NCBI GenBank assembly: GCA_905221105.1 | Contig: CAJNBW010000005.1 | Span: 78,379 to 142,378, forward strand | Source of the DNA: a bacterium | GTDB taxonomy: Bacteria > Bacillota > Bacilli > Lactobacillales > Streptococcaceae | Reading direction: 5' to 3' | DNA length: 64,000 nucleotides | Shown here: one piece after another, positions 8,036 to 17,314 of the stretch | How the letters are laid out: every line of letters begins with the position of its first letter | Numbering within the stretch: position 1 is the first letter of the stretch | The notes under the pieces: generated by a model | The model's input: the letters and a program-made list of their open reading frames with translations, nothing else | The model's database searches: none | Told to the model about the DNA's origin: nothing | Program-made: the position numbers and the translations under genes

Positions 8036-8472
8036 CACCTCAAGAAATGTGGAATGCCTACAAGCAAATCAACCCCTCTATCGGAGATGAGATAGATGCC
8101 TGGGCTTTTGGAGTGGAAGCTGATCTCTTGGCCGACTTGGTTCTAAGAGGCGAAAAGACTGCAACAGCATCAGTCTACGACCTCTACGCACTAGAAGACG
8201 CACCCCTTCCACAAAAAGGGACCTTTGATGTCATTTTAGACAGTCAAAATCAGGCTGTCTGCATTGTTGAAATTACAAAGGTTTCTGTTGAACCCTTTCA
8301 TCAAGTTTCTGCTGACCATGCCTTCAAAGAAGGTGAGGGAGACAAATCTTTAGCATATTGGCGTCAGGTTCATGAGGACTGTTTCTCCGAGTGGCTGAGA
8401 GAGGCAGGACTAACTTTTACACCTGACAGCAAGGTAGTTTTAGAAGAATTTCGCAAGGTCTACCCTCTGTAG
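8032..8472 (+). CDS. ASCH domain protein
   Basis: A 146-residue protein of the ASCH (PUA-like) superfamily: WAFGVEADLLADLVLRGEKTATAS (gate-lysine region), FDVILDSQNQAVCIVEITKVSVEPF and EGEGDKSLAYWRQVH ... TPDSKVVLEEFRKV. These are thought to bind RNA or modified nucleosides; some relatives are amidohydrolases acting on N4-acetylcytidine. Its start overlaps the preceding stop by four bases (ATGA), which implies translational coupling. Confidence 0.85.
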   Translation: MTPQEMWNAYKQINPSIGDEIDAWAFGVEADLLADLVLRGEKTATASVYDLYALEDAPLPQKGTFDVILDSQNQAVCIVEITKVSVEPFHQVSADHAFKEGEGDKSLAYWRQVHEDCFSEWLREAGLTFTPDSKVVLEEFRKVYPL

Positions 8473-8596
8473 ACAGATAATAGAAGGAAGAAAGTTTTGG
8501 AAATTACCGTCCAATCCTTTCTTCTTAGGCAAAACATGATATAATAAGTTTGTTTGAAGAAGAGCTCTAGCTCTTAAACTTAGATAGGAGAAAATT

Positions 8597-11143
8597 ATGC
8601 AAGCAGTTGAACATTTTATTAAGCAATTTGTTCCTGAACACTATGATTTATTTTTAGACTTGAGTCGTGAGACCAAGACTTTTTCTGGGAAGGTGACCAT
8701 CACTGGTCAAGCACAGAGTGACCGTATTTCCCTTCATCAAAAAGACTTGGAAATTGCTTCTGTAGAAGTTGCAGGTCAAGCTCGTCCATTTACAGTTGAC
8801 CATGACAATGAAGCCCTTCATATCGAATTGGCTGAGGCTGGTCAAGTTGAAGTGGTTCTTGCCTTTTCTGGTAAAATCACAGACAACATGACAGGGATTT
8901 ACCCTTCATACTATACAGTTGATGGAGTGAAGAAGGAAGTCTTGTCAACTCAGTTCGAGAGCCATTTTGCGCGTGAAGCTTTCCCATGTGTGGATGAACC
9001 TGAAGCCAAAGCAACCTTTGACCTCTCTCTTCGTTTTGATCAAGCAGAAGGTGAATTGGCCTTGTCAAATATGCCAGAAATCGATGTTGAAAACCGCAAG
9101 GAAACAGGTATCTGGAAGTTCGAGACAACACCTCGCATGTCTTCTTACTTGTTGGCCTTTGTTGCTGGTGATTTACAAGGAGTAACGGCTAAAACTAAAA
9201 ACGGTACCCTCGTAGGTGTCTACTCAACCAAAGCCCACCCACTATCTAACCTTGATTTCTCACTAGACATCGCTGTTCGCTCTATCGAGTTCTACGAAGA
9301 TTACTATGGAGTTAAGTACCCAATACCTCAATCTCTCCACATCGCCCTTCCTGACTTCTCATCTGGAGCTATGGAAAACTGGGGTCTTGTGACCTACCGT
9401 GAAGTTTACTTGGTTGTCGATGAGAATTCTACATTTGCCAGTCGTCAACAAGTTGCCCTCGTTGTGGCACATGAATTGGCTCACCAATGGTTTGGTAACC
9501 TTGTTACTATGAAATGGTGGGATGACCTTTGGCTCAATGAAAGCTTTGCCAACATGATGGAGTACGTCTGTGTGGATGCTATTGAACCAAGCTGGAATAT
9601 CTTTGAAGATTTCCAAACAGGTGGTGTTCCGTCTGCCTTGAAACGTGATGCGACTGATGGTGTTCAGTCTGTTCACGTTGAAGTCAAACACCCAGATGAA
9701 ATCAATACGCTCTTTGACGGTGCTATCGTCTATGCTAAAGGAAGCCGTCTCATGCACATGCTTCGTCGTTGGTTAGGAGATGCCGATTTCGCTAGAGGTT
9801 TGCACGCTTACTTTGAAAAACACCAATACAGCAACACGATTGGCCGTGACCTTTGGGATGCCCTTGGTCAAGCGTCAGGCCGTGATGTCGCAGCCTTCAT
9901 GGATTCTTGGTTGGAACAACCTGGTTACCCAGTACTTACTGTTAAAGTTGAAAATGATGTCTTGAAGATTTCACAAAAACAATTCTTCATCGGTGAGCAC
10001 GAAGATAAGAACCGCCTCTGGGTGGTGCCACTCAACAGCAACTGGAAAGGACTGCCAGATACACTTGAAACTGAAAGTATCGAAATCCCTGGCTACGCAG
10101 CTCTTCTTGCTGAAAACAAAACAGCTCTTCGCCTCAATACTGAAAATACAGCCCACTACATTACAGACTATCAAGGAGACTTGCTAGATGCTATTCTTGC
10201 TGATCTAGTTGAGCTTGATAACACAAGCAAACTGCAAATCGTCCAAGAACGTCGTCTGCTTGCTGAAGCAGGGCACATTTCTTATGCAGACTTGCTTCCA
10301 GTCCTTGATAAACTTGCTAAGGAAGAATCTTACCTTGTCGTTTCAGCTGTTTCTGAAGTCATTTCTGCCCTTGAGCGCTTTATCGATGAAGGAACAGAAG
10401 CTGAAAGAGCCTTCAAAGCCTTGGTTGCTAAATTGGCTCGTCATAACTATGACCGTCTTGGTTTTGAAGCTAAAGATGGTGAATCAGATGAGGATGAATT
10501 GGTTCGTCAGCTGGCTGTTTCTATGATGATTCGCTCAAATGATGCAGAAGCTAGTCAAGTCGCTAGCCAAATCTTCGCAACACACAAGGAGAAGCTTGCA
10601 GGACTCCCAGCAGCAATTCGCTCACAAGTTCTGATCAATGAGATGAAACATCATGAGACCAAAGACTTGTTAGCACTTTATCTTGATACTTATACGCACG
10701 CAACAGATGCTGTCTTTAAACGTCAGTTGGCAGCTGCTCTTGCCTATAGTAAAGATGCGGACAATATCCAAACCTTGATTGCTGTTTGGAAGGACAAATT
10801 TGTGGTCAAACCACAAGACTTGTCAGCTTGGTATTACCAATTCCTAGCTCATCAAGCAACTCAGGAAATGGCTTGGTCTTGGGCTCGTGAAAACTGGGCT
10901 TGGATTAAGGCAGCTCTTGGTGGGGATATGAGCTTTGATAGCTTTGTTATCCTTCCTGCTCACGTATTTAAGACTCAGCAACGCTTGGCGGAATACAAGG
11001 AATTCTTTGAGCCACAACTTTCTGATCTTGCTCTTAGCCGTAATATCGGTATGGGAATCAAGGAAATTGCAGCGCGTGTTGACTTGATTAACCGTGAAAA
11101 AGCTGCAGTGGAAGCAGTTGTTCTTCAATACGGAACTAAATAA
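8597..11143 (+). CDS. pepN: Aminopeptidase N (M1 family lysyl aminopeptidase)
   Basis: An 848-residue zinc metallopeptidase of family M1 that removes N-terminal residues from peptides in the cytoplasm. It shows the exopeptidase motif GAMEN (near residue 257), the zinc site HELAHQWFGN (His292, Glu293, His296) and the third ligand in LWLNESFANMMEY. The C-terminal half is the helical ERAP1-like domain. An extended -10 TGATATAAT (8537-8545) lies ~50 nt upstream, and AGGAG precedes the ATG. Single-gene unit, ending in the terminator at 11151-11197. Confidence 0.97.
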   Translation: MQAVEHFIKQFVPEHYDLFLDLSRETKTFSGKVTITGQAQSDRISLHQKDLEIASVEVAGQARPFTVDHDNEALHIELAEAGQVEVVLAFSGKITDNMTGIYPSYYTVDGVKKEVLSTQFESHFAREAFPCVDEPEAKATFDLSLRFDQAEGELALSNMPEIDVENRKETGIWKFETTPRMSSYLLAFVAGDLQGVTAKTKNGTLVGVYSTKAHPLSNLDFSLDIAVRSIEFYEDYYGVKYPIPQSLHIALPDFSSGAMENWGLVTYREVYLVVDENSTFASRQQVALVVAHELAHQWFGNLVTMKWWDDLWLNESFANMMEYVCVDAIEPSWNIFEDFQTGGVPSALKRDATDGVQSVHVEVKHPDEINTLFDGAIVYAKGSRLMHMLRRWLGDADFARGLHAYFEKHQYSNTIGRDLWDALGQASGRDVAAFMDSWLEQPGYPVLTVKVENDVLKISQKQFFIGEHEDKNRLWVVPLNSNWKGLPDTLETESIEIPGYAALLAENKTALRLNTENTAHYITDYQGDLLDAILADLVELDNTSKLQIVQERRLLAEAGHISYADLLPVLDKLAKEESYLVVSAVSEVISALERFIDEGTEAERAFKALVAKLARHNYDRLGFEAKDGESDEDELVRQLAVSMMIRSNDAEASQVASQIFATHKEKLAGLPAAIRSQVLINEMKHHETKDLLALYLDTYTHATDAVFKRQLAAALAYSKDADNIQTLIAVWKDKFVVKPQDLSAWYYQFLAHQATQEMAWSWARENWAWIKAALGGDMSFDSFVILPAHVFKTQQRLAEYKEFFEPQLSDLALSRNIGMGIKEIAARVDLINREKAAVEAVVLQYGTK

Positions 11144-11150
11144 TCAAAAT

Positions 11151-11197
11151 AAAACTCAGCTATCTCATGTAAAATGCAGAGAGTTGAGTTTTTTTTA
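11151..11197 (+). terminator. Terminator of pepN
   Basis: AAACTCA pairs with TGAGTTT and a further TCTC/GAGA extends the stem; T8 follows. The T run is shared with the upstream edge of the ciaR promoter. Confidence 0.8.
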
Positions 11198-11215
11198 AGG
11201 CAAATTTGGTATAAT
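11194..11215 (+). promoter_or_regulatory. ciaR promoter with a CiaR-type repeat
   Basis: TTTAAG (11194-11199), five bases, then TTTGGT (11205-11210), matching the layout TTTAAG-N5-TTTAAG known for CiaR binding, with the second half degenerate. TATAAT (11210-11215) with an upstream TGG makes an extended -10. This fits the known autoregulation of ciaRH. Confidence 0.6.
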
Positions 11216-11239
11216 GGTTTTAATAAGGAGGAGTTTCTC

Positions 11240-11914
11240 ATGATAAAAATCTTATTAGTTGAGGATGACCTAGGTCTGTCAAATTCAGTATTTGACTTTT
11301 TAGACGATTTTGCGGATGTCATGCAGGTATTTGATGGAGAAGAAGGTCTCTACGAAGCTGAAAGTGGCGTCTATGATTTGATTTTGCTCGATTTGATGTT
11401 ACCTGAAAAAAATGGTTTCCAAGTCTTGAAAGAATTGCGTGAAAAGGGAATTACAACTCCAGTTCTGATCATGACTGCCAAGGAAAGTTTGGATGATAAG
11501 GGACATGGATTTGAACTGGGAGCAGATGATTATCTGACCAAACCTTTCTACCTAGAAGAACTTAAAATGCGGATTCAGGCCCTTCTCAAACGTTCAGGTA
11601 AGTTTAATGAAAACACCTTGACTTATGGAAATATTGTGGTTAATCTGTCTACAAATACCGTTAAGGTTGAAGATACTCTTGTCGAATTGCTGGGGAAAGA
11701 GTTTGATTTACTAGTTTATTTCCTTCAAAATCAAAATGTTATTTTGCCCAAGACTCAGATTTTTGACCGTCTATGGGGATTTGATAGTGACACAACAATT
11801 TCGGTTGTCGAAGTCTATGTTTCAAAAGTCCGTAAGAAATTAAAAGGAACCACTTTTGCAGAAAATTTGCAAACCTTGCGCAGTGTTGGGTATATTTTAA
11901 AAGATGTTCAGTAA
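11240..11914 (+). CDS. ciaR: Response regulator CiaR
   Basis: A 224-residue OmpR/PhoB-type regulator. The receiver domain has the acidic pair (VEDD), phosphoacceptor Asp51 ([12 protein letters not shown]) and Lys in LTKPF; the winged-helix DNA-binding domain spans about 125-222 ([15 protein letters not shown] ... [13 protein letters not shown]). The start at 11240 has AAGGAGGAG upstream and gives the usual CiaR length. CiaRH controls competence, beta-lactam tolerance, small csRNAs and HtrA in pneumococci. It overlaps ciaH by 11 nt. Confidence 0.96.
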   Translation: MIKILLVEDDLGLSNSVFDFLDDFADVMQVFDGEEGLYEAESGVYDLILLDLMLPEKNGFQVLKELREKGITTPVLIMTAKESLDDKGHGFELGADDYLTKPFYLEELKMRIQALLKRSGKFNENTLTYGNIVVNLSTNTVKVEDTLVELLGKEFDLLVYFLQNQNVILPKTQIFDRLWGFDSDTTISVVEVYVSKVRKKLKGTTFAENLQTLRSVGYILKDVQ

Positions 11915-13238
11915 ACTAAAAAAAACATGGTATGCGGATGACTTTAGCTACTTTATCCGCAACTTTGGTGTCTTCACCCTGATTTTCTCTACCATGACTC
12001 TGATTATTTTACAGGTCATGCATTCGAGCCTCTATACTTCGGTGGATGATACGCTCCATGGCTTGAGTAAGAATCCTCAGGCAGTTATTCAGCTTGCGGT
12101 AAATAGGGCAACAGAAGAGATTAAAGATTTAGAGAATGCCGCTACAGATACTAGTAAGACTGAGATAAAACCCAATGTCAGTTCCAATACGGAGGTTATT
12201 CTTTTTGATAAGAATTTTACCCAGCTCCTTTCTGGAAATCGATTTTTGGGCTTGGATAAGATTAAGCTAGAGAAGAAAGAACTAGGCCATATCTATCAAA
12301 TTCAGGTTTTTAATAGCTATGGACAGGAAGAAATCTATCGCATGATCTTGATGGAAACCAATATCAGTTCGGTTTCAACCAATATCAAGTATGCGGCTGT
12401 CTTGATTAATACCAGTCAGTTGGAGCAGGCCAGTCAAAAGCATGAGCAATTGATTGTGGTCGTGATGGCAAGTTTCTGGATTCTGTCTTTGCTTGCCAGT
12501 CTCTATCTAGCTAGGGTCAGTGTTCGTCCTCTACTTGAGAGCATGCAGAAGCAACAGTCCTTTGTGGAAAATGCTAGCCATGAGTTACGAACTCCACTTG
12601 CTGTTTTGCAAAATCGCTTAGAGACCCTTTTTCGTAAGCCAGAAGCTACCATTATGGATGTGAGCGAAAGCATTGCATCGAGTTTGGAAGAAGTCCGAAA
12701 TATGCGTTTTTTGACGACAAACTTGTTGAATTTGGCTCGACGAGATGATGGGATTAAGCCGGAACTTGCAGAAGTTCCAACTAGCTTTTTTAACACGACT
12801 TTCACTAACTATGAGATGATTGCTTCTGAAAATGACCGTGTCTTCCGTTTTGAAAATCGCATCCATCGAACGATTGTCACAGACCAGCTTCTCTTGAAGC
12901 AGTTGATGACTATCCTATTTGATAATGCTGTCAAGTATACTGAAGAGGATGGTGAAATTGATTTTCTTATCTCGGCGACCGATCGCAATCTGTATTTACT
13001 GGTTTCTGATAATGGAGTCGGTATTTCGACAGAAGATAAAAAGAAAATTTTTGACCGTTTTTATCGAGTAGACAAGGCTAGAACCCGTCAAAAAGGTGGT
13101 TTTGGTTTAGGATTATCCCTAGCTAAGCAAATTGTAGATGCCCTAAAAGGAACCATTACTGTTAAAGATAATAAACCGAAAGGAACAATCTTTGAAGTGA
13201 AAATTGCCATCCACACACCATCTAAAAAGAAAAAATAA
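11904..13238 (+). CDS. ciaH: Sensor histidine kinase CiaH
   Basis: A 444-residue membrane kinase: segment about 21-45, extracytoplasmic sensor to ~180, second segment about 183-203, then HisKA with His226 ([12 protein letters not shown]) and the HATPase domain ([31 protein letters not shown]). It phosphorylates CiaR. Residues around the phosphoacceptor are the standard sequence (Thr230 present). It ends at a strong bidirectional terminator shared with the convergent DUF3270 gene. Confidence 0.96.
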   Translation: MFSKLKKTWYADDFSYFIRNFGVFTLIFSTMTLIILQVMHSSLYTSVDDTLHGLSKNPQAVIQLAVNRATEEIKDLENAATDTSKTEIKPNVSSNTEVILFDKNFTQLLSGNRFLGLDKIKLEKKELGHIYQIQVFNSYGQEEIYRMILMETNISSVSTNIKYAAVLINTSQLEQASQKHEQLIVVVMASFWILSLLASLYLARVSVRPLLESMQKQQSFVENASHELRTPLAVLQNRLETLFRKPEATIMDVSESIASSLEEVRNMRFLTTNLLNLARRDDGIKPELAEVPTSFFNTTFTNYEMIASENDRVFRFENRIHRTIVTDQLLLKQLMTILFDNAVKYTEEDGEIDFLISATDRNLYLLVSDNGVGISTEDKKKIFDRFYRVDKARTRQKGGFGLGLSLAKQIVDALKGTITVKDNKPKGTIFEVKIAIHTPSKKKK

Positions 13239-13267
13239 AAATATCGCTCCAGATGGGGCGATATTTT
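13237..13267. terminator. Bidirectional terminator between ciaH and the DUF3270 gene
   Basis: AAAATATCGC and GCGATATTTT form a perfect 10-bp stem extended by CC/GG pairs, with A and T tracts on both sides. Confidence 0.9.
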
Positions 13268-13271
13268 GGAT

Positions 13272-13559
13272 TTATCTTCTACGTTTTCGTTTGATAATAG
13301 ATCGTTGAACTTTTAAAACAAGTAAGCTGGATCCGATTGCTGCAGCAAAGGCAAGAGCAGTTGATAATTTTAATGCTAAAAAGATAAAACTAAAGATAGC
13401 AATACAGATACAAAAAACAGCGATATTAACAAAAAATAGGATTTCCTTGAGATTGGCATCAGATTGCGCTTCAGGTGTATAATCTTGATAGCGAGGAACT
13501 TGATTGTTTAATTCTTCTTGATACTCTACCTCATAGGATTGTAATTTTCTTACGGGCAT
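13272..13559 (-). CDS. DUF3270 family membrane protein
   Basis: A 95-residue protein: a hydrophilic N-terminal half (MPVRKLQSYEVEYQEELNNQ) then two adjacent hydrophobic segments (about 43-62 and 65-84) and a basic tail ending in KRKRRR. It matches the streptococcal DUF3270 family found next to ciaRH. Function is unknown. The cytoplasmic tail is strongly positive. GGAGA lies upstream of the ATG. Confidence 0.85.
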   Translation of the reverse strand: MPVRKLQSYEVEYQEELNNQVPRYQDYTPEAQSDANLKEILFFVNIAVFCICIAIFSFIFLALKLSTALAFAAAIGSSLLVLKVQRSIIKRKRRR

Positions 13560-13698
13560 TATTCTCTCCTTAACAGTACATACCTATTTTATCATTTTTT
13601 CAGCAGAGAATTATTACAGAAAGGTTACAATAAGAATAAAGTCCCTTTTCATTTTTAAAGAATAGCTGATTTTGCAGAAATGTGGTATAATTTTTCTT

Positions 13699-14628
13699 AT
13701 GGAAAAGATTATTATTACAGCAACTGCTGAAAGTATTGAACAAGTTGAACAACTACTCGAAGCTGGCGTAGACCGTATCTATGTTGGTGAGAAAGATTTT
13801 GGCCTTCGTCTGCCAACAACCTTTAGTCATGATCAATTGCGTGAAATCGCTAAGCTGGTTCATGATGCTGGTAAGGAATTGATTGTTGCAGTCAATGCCC
13901 TCATGCACCAAGATATGATGGACCGTATCAAGCCTTTCTTAGACTTTTTGGAAGAAATCAAGACAGACTACATTACAATTGGGGATGCAGGTGTCTTTTA
14001 TGTGGTCAACCGTGATGGTTATTCATTTAAGACTATCTACGATGCCTCAACTATGGTAACTAGCAGTCGGCAGATTAACTTCTGGGGACAAAAGGCTGGC
14101 GCATCTGAGGCTGTTTTGGCACGTGAAATTCCATCTGCTGAGCTCTTCAAGATGCCTGAGATTTTGGAAATTCCTGCTGAAGTGTTGGTCTACGGTGCTA
14201 GTGTCATCCATCATTCTAAACGTCCGCTCTTGCAAAACTACTATAACTTTACGCATATCGATGATGAAAAGACCCGCAAGCGTGACCTTTTCTTGGCAGA
14301 GCCAAGTGACCCAGAGAGCCACTACTCCATCTTTGAAGACAATCATGGAACCCATATCTTTGCCAACAATGACCTTGATTTGATGACCAAATTGTCAGAA
14401 TTGGTAGAGCATGGCTTTACTCACTGGAAATTAGAAGGACTTTACACTCCGGGACAAAACTTTATTGAGATTGCAAAACTCTTTATCCAAGCGCGTAGCT
14501 TGATTCAAGAGGGCAACTTTAGCCATGACCAAGCCTTCTTGCTGGATGAAGAAGTTCGCAAGTTACACCCTAAAAACCGTTTCCTTGATACAGGATTTTA
14601 TGACTACGATCCTGACATGGTTAAATAA
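13699..14628 (+). CDS. Peptidase U32 family protein (short form)
   Basis: A 309-residue U32 protein (KIIITATAESIEQVEQLLEAGVDRIYVGE ... VAVNALMHQDM ... HWKLEGLYTPG). U32 members include collagenase-like proteases, but many act in RNA hydroxylation or modification; streptococci carry a short and a long form, and this is the short one. Start at 13699: the upstream in-frame TTG at 13672 lies before the promoter. The -10 TATAAT (13686-13691, with TGG before it) ends only 7 nt from the ATG and no Shine-Dalgarno is present, so the mRNA is probably leaderless. Confidence 0.9.
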   Translation: MEKIIITATAESIEQVEQLLEAGVDRIYVGEKDFGLRLPTTFSHDQLREIAKLVHDAGKELIVAVNALMHQDMMDRIKPFLDFLEEIKTDYITIGDAGVFYVVNRDGYSFKTIYDASTMVTSSRQINFWGQKAGASEAVLAREIPSAELFKMPEILEIPAEVLVYGASVIHHSKRPLLQNYYNFTHIDDEKTRKRDLFLAEPSDPESHYSIFEDNHGTHIFANNDLDLMTKLSELVEHGFTHWKLEGLYTPGQNFIEIAKLFIQARSLIQEGNFSHDQAFLLDEEVRKLHPKNRFLDTGFYDYDPDMVK

Positions 14629-14641
14629 AGTAAATCAATAG

Positions 14642-14684
14642 TTGAGAGAAGGAAGATGCAAACATTTCTTCTCTCAATTTTTCT
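14642..14684 (+). terminator. Terminator of the U32 gene
   Basis: TTGAGAGAAG (14642-14651) pairs with CTTCTCTCAA (14668-14677), followed by T5. Confidence 0.88.
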
Positions 14685-14827
14685 TATTTCTTCATCATTT
14701 TCAAAAAATAAGTAGGCTAGGATGCTTTGTTTGCTGGGATTTTTAAGAAAAGTAACCTTCTTGTGTTTGAAAATTATCCCATGTTTGCAGGTGCCAAATG
14801 GCCCTTTTTTTGGTATAATTTTTTATA

Positions 14828-17278
14828 ATGAAAACGATTGGTAATCGCTATGTTGTGGTGGATTTAGAGGCAACTAGCACAGGTAGTAAGGCTAAAATTA
14901 TCCAAGTGGGAATTGTTGTGATTGAGGATGGAAAAATCGTCGATCACTATACGACGGATGTCAATCCACATGAACCTTTGGATGCTCATATCAAAGAACT
15001 GACAGGATTGACAGACCAACGTCTAGCGCAAGCACCTGATTTTTCGCAAGTTGCAAGAAAAATCTTTGACTTGGTGGAGGATGGGATTTTTGTAGCCCAC
15101 AATGTTCAGTTTGATGCCAATCTCTTGGCGGAAAATTTATTTTTTGAAGGCTATGAACTAAGAAATCCTCGTGTTGACACGGTCGAATTGGCCCAAGTCT
15201 TTTTCCCAGAACTGGAAAAATATAGTTTGCCGATTTTGTGTCGAGAATTAGGAATTCCTCTAAAACACGCCCACACAGCCCTTTCAGATGCCCAAGCTAC
15301 TGCGGAATTACTTCTTTTTTTACGAGAAAAGATGGCCCAACTTCCTAAAGGTCTTTTGGAACGCTTGCTGGAGATGGCTGACGCTCTCTTATATGAGTCC
15401 TACTTGGTTATTGAAGAAATTTATCGCAACCAATCTATTCTGACTTCTTCTGACTTGGTCGAAGTTCAAGGGTTATATTTCAAGAAATCTGAAGCTCCCA
15501 ATGAGCCACGAAAATTATCTCAGGATTTTTCTAAGAATATTTCTCTGTTGAACCTTGAAGTAAGGGAAGAGCAAGAATGTTTTGCTAAAGAGGTTGGCTT
15601 GCTATTGAAGGATGAGCCTGTATCATTAATTCAAGCGCCGACAGGGATTGGGAAAACCTATGGCTATCTCTTACCTGCTTTATCTCAAATAAAAGAGCGT
15701 CAAATTGTTCTTAGTGTTCCGACAAAGATTCTTCAAAATCAAATCATGGAAGAAGAAGGTAAACGTCTCAAGGAAGTATTCCATACAGATATTCATTCTT
15801 TAAAGGGGCCACAAAATTACCTGAAGTTGGATGCCTTTTATCGTTCCTTGCAGGAAAATGATGAAAATCGCTTATTTAGACGCTTTAAAATGCAACTCTT
15901 GGTCTGGTTGACGGAGACAGAAACAGGGGATTTGGATGAAATCGGGCAACTTTATCGTTACCAACATTTTCTAAGAGATCTTCGTCATGATGGGAATTTA
16001 TCATCCAAGAGCTTATTTGTGACGGAAGATTTTTGGAAACGTAGTCAGGAAAGAGCAGAGACTTGCAAACTTTTAGTGACTAATCATGCCTATCTTGTAA
16101 CCAGACTTGAAGATAATCCTGAATTTGTCAGCGACCGTTTATTGATTATTGATGAAGTCCAAAAAGTTTTGTTGGCCCTAGAAAATCTGCTTCAACAGAC
16201 CTACGATATCCAGTCTATTATTGATTTAGTTGATAAGGCTTTAGTAGGAGAAGAAAATAGGATTCAACAACGAATACTAGAAAGTATTCGCTTTGAGTGT
16301 CTCTACTTGATAGAACAATTTCAGTCTGGCAAATCTCGAAAAAATATCTTAGATTCTCTGGCCAATCTCAACCAGTATTTTTCAGAATTAGAAGTAGAAG
16401 GCTTTGAGGAGTTGGTTCGCTACTTTACAGCTGACCGAGATTACTGGCTTGAAGCAACTGAAACGAGTCAAAAGAAAATCCAGATTTCTTCTACAAAATC
16501 AGGCCGAATTCTCCTATCTTCTTTAGTGCCAAATTCATGTCAAGTCTTGGGAGTGTCGGCCACTCTTGAGATTAGTCAGAGGGTTTCTTTGGCAGACCTT
16601 TTAGGCTATCCCGAAGCCAAATTTGTCAAGATTGAAGCTCATAAAAAACAGGATCAAGAAGTAGTCTTGGTCAAAGATTTCCCTCTAGTAACAGAAACTT
16701 CCATAGAAGTTTACGCCAAAGAGATAGCTGATTTACTGATGGATGTTCAAGATTTCCAACAACCGATTTTGGTTCTCTTTACTGCTAAAGACATGCTTCT
16801 AGCAGTATCGGATTTACTTCCAGTTAGCCATCTGGCCCAGTATAAAAATGGCGATGTTCATCAACTGAAGAAACGCTTTGAAAAAGGAGAACAACAAATC
16901 CTGCTTGGCGCCGCCAGTTTCTGGGAGGGAGTAGATTTTTCAAGTCATCCTTTTGTGATTCAAGTTGTACCGAGACTTCCTTTCCAAAATCCCCAAGAGC
17001 CCTTGACGAAAAAGATCAATCAAGAACTAATTCAAGAAGGGAAAAATGCCTTTTATGATTATCAATTGCCGATGGCTATTATTCGTTTAAAACAGGCTTT
17101 GGGAAGAAGTATGAGACGTGAACACCAACGTTCTTTAACCCTCATTCTGGATAGAAGAATTGTCGGAAAACGATACGGCAAGCAAATAGTGACTTCTCTA
17201 GCAAAAGAAGCGAGCGTTACAACGATCGCTCAATCTGCAGTTAATGAGACTATTGATAGATTTTTAAGTGAACTTTGA
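14828..17278 (+). CDS. dinG: DinG family helicase fused to an exonuclease domain
   Basis: An 816-residue protein. Residues 1-170 are a DnaQ-like DEDDh exonuclease (VVDLEATST, HNVQFDANLLA, HAHTALSDA). The rest is an XPD/DinG helicase: Walker A APTGIGKT near 270, DEVQ box LLIIDEVQK, and motif VI QALGRSMRREHQ. It is the Gram-positive DinG form, acting on DNA in repair. The Fe-S cysteines of E. coli DinG are not clearly present. TATAAT (14814-14819, TGG before) ends 8 nt before the ATG with no ribosome site: probable leaderless mRNA. Confidence 0.93.
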   Translation: MKTIGNRYVVVDLEATSTGSKAKIIQVGIVVIEDGKIVDHYTTDVNPHEPLDAHIKELTGLTDQRLAQAPDFSQVARKIFDLVEDGIFVAHNVQFDANLLAENLFFEGYELRNPRVDTVELAQVFFPELEKYSLPILCRELGIPLKHAHTALSDAQATAELLLFLREKMAQLPKGLLERLLEMADALLYESYLVIEEIYRNQSILTSSDLVEVQGLYFKKSEAPNEPRKLSQDFSKNISLLNLEVREEQECFAKEVGLLLKDEPVSLIQAPTGIGKTYGYLLPALSQIKERQIVLSVPTKILQNQIMEEEGKRLKEVFHTDIHSLKGPQNYLKLDAFYRSLQENDENRLFRRFKMQLLVWLTETETGDLDEIGQLYRYQHFLRDLRHDGNLSSKSLFVTEDFWKRSQERAETCKLLVTNHAYLVTRLEDNPEFVSDRLLIIDEVQKVLLALENLLQQTYDIQSIIDLVDKALVGEENRIQQRILESIRFECLYLIEQFQSGKSRKNILDSLANLNQYFSELEVEGFEELVRYFTADRDYWLEATETSQKKIQISSTKSGRILLSSLVPNSCQVLGVSATLEISQRVSLADLLGYPEAKFVKIEAHKKQDQEVVLVKDFPLVTETSIEVYAKEIADLLMDVQDFQQPILVLFTAKDMLLAVSDLLPVSHLAQYKNGDVHQLKKRFEKGEQQILLGAASFWEGVDFSSHPFVIQVVPRLPFQNPQEPLTKKINQELIQEGKNAFYDYQLPMAIIRLKQALGRSMRREHQRSLTLILDRRIVGKRYGKQIVTSLAKEASVTTIAQSAVNETIDRFLSEL

Positions 17279-17314
17279 TAAATAGTATTGTATGAAAGTA
17301 TAAGGTTAGTGTAT

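Noticed and set aside
10209..10526. 105-codon alternative frame in pepN
   Set aside because: Same-strand shadow with Leu/Lys-rich nonsense translation.
17288..17314. TTG start nine codons upstream of rodA
   Set aside because: No ribosome site; adds a tail before an otherwise typical N-terminus.
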